8,483 nt of DNA. Origin: Candidatus Delongbacteria bacterium. Lineage in GTDB: Bacteria; UBA4055. Both the position numbers and the translations under genes were made by a program. Under the pieces are notes generated by a model. It had not been told where the DNA came from, ran no database searches, and saw only the letters and a program-made list of their open reading frames with translations. This document shows positions 4,286 through 8,483 of the stretch, piece by piece. The stretch lies in NCBI GenBank assembly GCA_013139625.1, contig WTAK01000348.1, forward strand, positions 1 to 8,483, written 5' to 3'. The stretch's first letter is position 1; each line of letters begins with the position of its first letter.

Positions 4286-6244
4286 ATGACTAAAAGTACA
4301 ATGAAATTTAAAACTGAAGTAAGCCAGCTTTTGGAACTTGTAACACATTCTCTTTACTCTAATAAAGAGATATTTATCAGAGAACTTGTCTCAAACGCAT
4401 CAGATGCACTTGATAAGATCAGACTTGAAGGTTTGATGGATAAAAAATTGCTGGAAAAGAACGATGATTTCAAGATCAAGATTGATTTCAACAAAGATGC
4501 CGGAACTATTACAATTACCGATACCGGTATTGGTATGACAAAAGATGAAGTAATATCACATATTGGCACGATCGCTAAGTCAGGTACAAAAGAATTCTTT
4601 GCTAAGCTTAAAGAAATGAAAGAAAGTGAGCAAGAGCAAGCTGATCTTATCGGTCAATTCGGTGTTGGCTTTTACTCAGCTTTCATAGTCTCTGATAAAA
4701 TTGTGATTAATACTAAGAAAGCCGGTAAAGATAATCTTGCAGTAAGATGGGAATCTGACGGTAAAGAAAAATTCTCTGTAGATGATTCTGACAAAACGGA
4801 CAGAGGAACTGAGGTTACTTTATACTTAAATAAAGAAGAAATCGATTTTGCTTCTGAATGGAAAATTAAAGAGATCGTAAAAAAATACTCTGATTATATC
4901 AGCTATCCTATCATGATGACTATCGAAAGAGAAGAAAAACCTAAGGATAAAGATGGTAAAGAGATAGAAGGTGCTGAAGCACTTACAACTTATACTGATG
5001 AGACTATAAATTCTCAGAAAGCAATCTGGCAGAGATCTAAGAAAGATGTTAAGAAAGAAGAATACAATGAATTTTACAAGCATATATCTCACGATTATGA
5101 AGAACCCATGGAAAAGATCCACATAAATGTTGAAGGTATGTTGTCATATAAAGCACTACTTTACTTCCCTACAAAAGCTCCTTATGATCTTTTCATGAGA
5201 GAAGCTAAAACAGGTGTAAGCTTGTATGTAAAGAATGTATTCATCATGGAAGATAATAAACACCTTTTACCTGAATATTTAAGATTTATGAAAGGTGTTG
5301 TTGATTCAGCAGACCTTCCATTAAATGTTTCAAGAGAGAGATTACAGGAAGATAAGACTTTAGAGAAAATCCAGAAGAACCTTGTTAAGAAGATAATTGA
5401 AACACTTAAGAAATTAAAAGAAAAGCAAAACGAAAAATACCTTGAGTTCTATGCTGAATTTGGCAAAGTCTTGAAAGAAGGTGTTTACTCTGATCATGCG
5501 AATCAAGAGAAATTATCTGATTTGATTCTTTTTGAATCTTCAAAAACTGAAGCTGGGAAATTAACTTCTTTTGCTGAGTATATTGAAAAAATGCCTGAAG
5601 GTCAAACAGAGATATATTATATCACAGGTGAAAGTAGAAAAACTGTAGAAAATTCTCCTCACTTGGAAAAATTCAAGCAGAAAGATTATGAAGTACTATT
5701 CTTCACTGACCCGATTGATGAATTTATTACTACCGGTCTTACAGAGTATAAGGAAAAGAAATTAAAATCTGTTGGAAAGGGCGAGATAGATCTTGCAGAT
5801 GAGAAAGAAAAAGAAGAAGAGAAGAAACAAAAAGCCAGTGACAAGAAAAAATATGGATCTGTACTTGATAATATTAAAGAAGCATTAAAAGATGATATAA
5901 AGGATGTTAAGATATCTAATAGATTAACTTCTAGTGCCGTATGTCTGGTATCTGATGAAAATGATATTTCTCCTCACATGGAAAAAATATTTAAATCTAT
6001 GAATCAGGAAGTTCCTGTATCTAAGAGAATACTTGAATTGAATCCTGATCACCCAATTCTTGATGTTATGAAGTCTATCTATGAGAATGATAAGAAGGAT
6101 GCTAAACTTGGAGAATATGCAGAATTGCTTTACGATCAAGCAGTTCTAGCCGAAGGAACTCCTTTGAAAGATCCTGTAAAGTTCGCTCAGAGAATGGCTG
6201 ACTTGATGGTATTTGAAGGACAGGCAAAAGTAGCTAAGAAATAA
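4286..6244 (+). CDS. htpG: Molecular chaperone HtpG (Hsp90 family)
   Basis: The 652-residue protein is a cytosolic ATP-dependent dimeric chaperone that remodels client proteins, usually with DnaK. The N-terminal GHKL ATPase domain is complete: IRELVSNASDALDKI with catalytic E33, Mg-binding N37 and D40; DTGIGM with D79; SGTKEF (99-104); and the lid and glycine loop GQFGVGFYSAF (123-133). The middle domain carries the ATP-contacting arginine in LNVSRERLQ (R350). A charged Lys/Glu stretch near 500-530 precedes the C-terminal dimerisation domain. Bacterial HtpG is usually about 620-640 residues, so this is full length. ATG 4286 has AAAGGAG at 4274-4280. The gene is probably transcribed alone or with the RRM gene, and a sigma-54-like element lies upstream. 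It is the first clear core gene to the right of the cassette array. Confidence 0.97.
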   Translation: MTKSTMKFKTEVSQLLELVTHSLYSNKEIFIRELVSNASDALDKIRLEGLMDKKLLEKNDDFKIKIDFNKDAGTITITDTGIGMTKDEVISHIGTIAKSGTKEFFAKLKEMKESEQEQADLIGQFGVGFYSAFIVSDKIVINTKKAGKDNLAVRWESDGKEKFSVDDSDKTDRGTEVTLYLNKEEIDFASEWKIKEIVKKYSDYISYPIMMTIEREEKPKDKDGKEIEGAEALTTYTDETINSQKAIWQRSKKDVKKEEYNEFYKHISHDYEEPMEKIHINVEGMLSYKALLYFPTKAPYDLFMREAKTGVSLYVKNVFIMEDNKHLLPEYLRFMKGVVDSADLPLNVSRERLQEDKTLEKIQKNLVKKIIETLKKLKEKQNEKYLEFYAEFGKVLKEGVYSDHANQEKLSDLILFESSKTEAGKLTSFAEYIEKMPEGQTEIYYITGESRKTVENSPHLEKFKQKDYEVLFFTDPIDEFITTGLTEYKEKKLKSVGKGEIDLADEKEKEEEKKQKASDKKKYGSVLDNIKEALKDDIKDVKISNRLTSSAVCLVSDENDISPHMEKIFKSMNQEVPVSKRILELNPDHPILDVMKSIYENDKKDAKLGEYAELLYDQAVLAEGTPLKDPVKFAQRMADLMVFEGQAKVAKK

Positions 6245-6324
6245 ATATCCTCGTAATTACCATTAATTATTGTTATATTTTACGAATACACTATTGTAGA
6301 ATAAATATAACAAAGGAGAAAGAG

Positions 6325-6684
6325 ATGAAAATCTATATTGGCAATTTAACATACGACACAACTGAAGAAGACTTGAATCAAGTATTCGAGTCTTACGGAA
6401 AGCTTGAATCCTGTACCCTAGTTAAAGATAACTTTAGTGGAAGATCTAAAGGGTTTGGATTCGTTGAGATAGCTTCTGATGAAGAAGCTAAAGCTGCGAT
6501 TGAAGGATTACAAGGTACCGAACTTAACGGTAGAACTGTAACAGTAAATGAGGCCAAACCAAAAAATGAAAAAGGATTCCATGGTAACCGAGGAGGTAGA
6601 GGTGGTTTTGGTGGAAGTCAGGACGGACATGGTGGCAATACTCAAAGCAGTAATAGAAGAACCGGTGGTGCTCGAAACTCATAG
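6325..6684 (+). CDS. RRM-domain RNA-binding protein with Gly-rich tail
   Basis: The 119-residue protein has a single RNA recognition motif. RNP2 is IYIGNL (3-8), RNP1 is KGFGFVEI (42-49), and the domain ends near residue 80 with VTVNEAKPK. The tail (about 83-119) is rich in Gly, Arg and Asn, including RGGRGGFGG. This is the bacterial glycine-rich RNA-binding family found in cyanobacteria and many FCB bacteria, with single-stranded RNA binding in the cytosol and often a role in cold or stress adaptation. ATG 6325 has AAGGAG at 6313-6318. It lies 80 bases after htpG with no strong terminator between. A weak promoter (TTGTTA 6270-6275, TATTGT 6292-6297, 16-base spacer) may drive it separately. 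Next to HtpG and a cold-shock protein, a role in RNA folding under stress is a reasonable inference. Confidence 0.92.
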   Translation: MKIYIGNLTYDTTEEDLNQVFESYGKLESCTLVKDNFSGRSKGFGFVEIASDEEAKAAIEGLQGTELNGRTVTVNEAKPKNEKGFHGNRGGRGGFGGSQDGHGGNTQSSNRRTGGARNS

Positions 6685-6708
6685 CCGATCTAATAATTAA
6701 AATTTGTG

Positions 6709-6737
6709 TTGCTTTTTTGTCATTTAATTAGTATATT
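6709..6737 (+). promoter_or_regulatory. Sigma-70-type promoter of the cold-shock gene
   Basis: A -35 box TTGCTT (6709-6714) and a -10 box TATATT (6732-6737) are separated by 17 bases. Transcription would start near 6744, giving a leader of about 155 bases, similar in length to long cold-shock mRNA leaders known in other bacteria. Confidence 0.5.
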
Positions 6738-6743
6738 CGTTGC

Positions 6744-6898
6744 GTAAATGACTGTACACTGTTTTCTCGCTGTTGTTGTTTAGGCTGTAAAAAGCTTCGA
6801 TAACAATGATAAGATCAAAAATAATCGTTATGATCTTTTTGAAGTAGGCTGAAAAAAAAGAGGTACATAACTGGTAAAAATAGAAGAGGATTGTTTCC
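6744..6898 (+). promoter_or_regulatory. Long structured 5' leader of the cold-shock mRNA
   Basis: There is no gene here. The stretch holds TGACTGTACA (6749-6758) near the predicted start, resembling the E. coli cold box TGACGTACAGA with one inserted base. It also has a direct repeat TAGGCTG followed by A-rich sequence (6781 and 6845), and a hairpin with a 7-bp stem AAGATCA (6811-6817)/TGATCTT (6831-6837) followed by T residues. The ribosome binding site AGAGGA is at 6885-6890. Control of csp expression through this leader is inferred from length and position. Confidence 0.4.
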
Positions 6899-7099
6899 AT
6901 GGAACAAGGAACAGTTAAATGGTTCAACAGCGCTAAAGGATTTGGCTTCATCGAAAGAGAAGAAGGCGAAGACGTATTTGTACACCACAATGGTATCGAA
7001 GGTACTGGTTACAAATCATTGGACGAAGGCGACAAAGTTCAATTTGAAGTTGAAGAAGGACCTAAAGGATTACAGGCAACTAGCGTTACTAAAATATAA
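6899..7099 (+). CDS. csp: Cold-shock protein, CspA family
   Basis: The 66-residue protein has a single cold-shock domain covering its whole length, the normal family size (65-70). The nucleic-acid-binding motifs are RNP1-like KGFGFIE (13-19) and RNP2-like DVFVHH (25-30), with the usual opening GTVKWFN (4-10). It would act as a cytosolic RNA chaperone that melts secondary structure, binding single-stranded RNA or DNA through the surface aromatic residues. ATG 6899 has AGAGGA 8 nt upstream. It appears to be its own transcription unit, with a promoter near 6709-6737, a long leader and a strong terminator at 7119-7149. Whether it is cold-induced or constitutive cannot be told from sequence; the leader favours post-transcriptional control. 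Confidence 0.96.
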   Translation: MEQGTVKWFNSAKGFGFIEREEGEDVFVHHNGIEGTGYKSLDEGDKVQFEVEEGPKGLQATSVTKI

Positions 7100-7118
7100 T
7101 TTTAGACTTGCCTTGATT

Positions 7119-7149
7119 AAAAAAAACCGACTTTTAAGTCGGTTTTTTT
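7119..7149. terminator. Bidirectional Rho-independent terminator
   Basis: The stem CCGACTT (7127-7133)/AAGTCGG (7136-7142) is flanked by eight A on the left and seven T on the right, so it terminates on both strands. It lies between the end of the cold-shock gene and the end of the converging minus-strand gene and can serve both. Confidence 0.92.
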
Positions 7150-7174
7150 ATTTTGTGAATATATTTATTGTCAA

Positions 7175-8483
7175 CTATCTCTTTATCCCTTCAAGTTTCA
7201 GAAGAAATGGCAACTCCTGATTTTCAGGGTTAGCTCTGTAAGCTTCTTGAATTTTCCTGATATATCCCTTTGAATCTCCGCTCATAGAAGCCATAAGACC
7301 TTCTAATACCAGCTTTGTTGAAGCTCGAAATTTATTCAATAAAAATTCATTATCAACATTATAAAACACATCTAAAATTTTAATACCTTTTAAAACATTC
7401 TCAGCATTATAAGTCCAGTTCATAGGTAAGAAACTATTCATCTCAAAGAAATCAAGATATGAGTTATCATCATAGCAAATATCTGAGTTCTTTGTAAGTT
7501 CTTTCACCGAATTACTATCATAAATAAGGAAAGAAGCTAAACTATATGGATTAGAGTAAAGATACTCATCTTTGATCTTAGAAGCATTCGTTTTAAATTT
7601 TGCGAAATCTATCTTCATTGGTTCTTTTGTTCCAACCAACAGTGTATGAGTATGCCCTAACCAAATAGTCATATTTGGAAAAACAGAGTTGAAAGTTTTA
7701 ATTATACCTGCATAATCCTTTGTAAGTAACTTATGCATTGGTAGATATTGAGTTACCATACCATTATCAGAGAGATGATCGAAACATAACTGGAAATATT
7801 CCTGGCTGTATAAACTTCCTGAACCCAGTACAGGATGAGTTGGATCACTCGATATAAGATCAAATTTATCTGTTGTGGATTGAAGATAATGCCTTCCATC
7901 GTTCCCTATTATTTCTAACCTTGGATCTTCAACAACATTATTATTTAATTTTTTGTAATACTTTGCTGCATATTTTAATTCTTCTGCTAACTCAACACAT
8001 AATACAGATTCAACTTCCTTGTGCGAAAGAATTGTTGATGTAGTAACTCCTATACCAAAACCGACTATCAATACTTTTTTTGGATCATGATCGGTTAAAA
8101 AAGGTATATGTCCGAGAAGTTTTACAGCTTTAATAGCATCGTAAGAACTTCCTATCACAGAGTTATTATTGAAATAAGTATAATTCACACCTGATTTTTT
8201 ATCTTTGCCGACAACTAAAGTCGCTTCCACTGCTTCCTCATAGAATAAGATCTCCCTTTCATTCATTGAAAATGATGGCGGCATTACTTTTATCGTAGGA
8301 ATGAATATCACTCCTGCCACCACTAACATCAGAATAAATTGAATTGAAAAAATGTAACTTGGGATATTTACCTTATTTTTAAATGTCAGAAAAATACTTA
8401 CGGCTATATTTACGAAAGCTATTATCAGTAATGATCTTACAACTCCAGCAAAAGGAATTATGAAAAAAGCTGCAACGAAAGGA
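7175..8483 (-). CDS. Membrane-anchored spermidine-synthase-like protein (5' end outside window)
   Basis: The C-terminal 435 or so residues are present. The minus-strand frame stays open to the right edge, so the ATG at 8329 is internal and not the start. The part from 8482 down to about 8290 encodes two to three hydrophobic segments (AAFFIIPFAGVVRSLLIIAF, then VNIAVSIFL, then FSIQFILMLVVAGVIFIP). A soluble domain with the aminopropyltransferase (spermidine synthase) fold follows. It shows a nucleotide-binding loop LIVGFGIGVTT, an acidic VELAEEL, NDGRHYL, and the catalytic region DLISSDPTHP followed by GSGSLYSQEYF. This architecture matches the widespread fused transporter-like/spermidine synthase proteins rather than soluble SpeE, whose motif is usually DSTDP. 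It may act on a small substrate at the inner membrane; the real reaction is uncertain. It converges with csp, sharing the terminator at 7119-7149. Confidence 0.82.
   Translation of the reverse strand, partial: PFVAAFFIIPFAGVVRSLLIIAFVNIAVSIFLTFKNKVNIPSYIFSIQFILMLVVAGVIFIPTIKVMPPSFSMNEREILFYEEAVEATLVVGKDKKSGVNYTYFNNNSVIGSSYDAIKAVKLLGHIPFLTDHDPKKVLIVGFGIGVTTSTILSHKEVESVLCVELAEELKYAAKYYKKLNNNVVEDPRLEIIGNDGRHYLQSTTDKFDLISSDPTHPVLGSGSLYSQEYFQLCFDHLSDNGMVTQYLPMHKLLTKDYAGIIKTFNSVFPNMTIWLGHTHTLLVGTKEPMKIDFAKFKTNASKIKDEYLYSNPYSLASFLIYDSNSVKELTKNSDICYDDNSYLDFFEMNSFLPMNWTYNAENVLKGIKILDVFYNVDNEFLLNKFRASTKLVLEGLMASMSGDSKGYIRKIQEAYRANPENQELPFLLKLEGIKR

Noticed and set aside
6891..7220. A 109-residue frame overlapping the cold-shock gene in another reading frame.
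   Set aside because: It overlaps the clear Csp frame, runs through the terminator and has no family signature.
8327..8329. ATG at 8329 as the start of the minus-strand spermidine-synthase-like gene.
   Set aside because: The frame is open upstream to the window edge and encodes further membrane segments characteristic of the fused family, so the true start is outside.

Overview
The window is AT-rich DNA from what is probably a member of the Bacteroidetes/FCB side of the bacteria, perhaps an Ignavibacteria-, Cloacimonadota- or Delongbacteria-like lineage. The main clue is a secreted protein ending in a type IX secretion (Por) sorting domain with the YPNPFNP motif. The lipoprotein and the RRM-type RNA-binding protein are also compatible with this placement. 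The phylum is an inference and cannot be fixed from this window.

Bases 1 to about 4060 read as the distal end of an integron gene-cassette array. Four attC-like sites (A 126-207, B 1447-1519, C 3042-3123, D 3959-4040) share one architecture: R'' ending in AAC, a 2-nt spacer, an L'' box (TGGCAAAA or TAGCAAAA), a variable centre, a perfectly complementary L' box, a 5-nt spacer, and R' starting GTT. The cassette-boundary rule holds wherever it can be tested. The first bases of each cassette are the exact reverse complement of that same cassette's R'' box over at least 8 nt, even where R'' does not match the R' it sits beside. The array therefore holds the tail of one cassette (1-201), cassette 1 (202-1513: TehB-like methyltransferase plus overlapping nucleotidyltransferase), cassette 2 (1514-3117: one reverse-oriented T9SS-secreted protein between 22-bp inverted repeats), cassette 3 (3118-4034: a lipoprotein with its own promoter) and a remnant of a further attC at 4044-4060. 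The site orientation puts the integrase and attI to the left, outside the window.

Bases 4050-8483 look like ordinary chromosome. A possible 40-residue minus-strand ORF (4051-4173) ends inside the attC remnant. It is followed by htpG (Hsp90) with a sigma-54-like -24/-12 element, an RRM RNA-binding protein, a cold-shock protein with a long structured leader, a bidirectional terminator, and on the minus strand the C-terminal part of a membrane protein fused to a spermidine-synthase-like domain, which runs off the right edge. HtpG, the RRM protein and the Csp form a protein- and RNA-folding stress neighbourhood. They are not obviously one operon, since the csp gene appears to have its own promoter.

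The most interesting part is the cassette array. It has unusual attC geometry, cargo aimed at the cell surface, a possibly invertible cassette gene, and an abrupt hairpin-like end next to a core gene.
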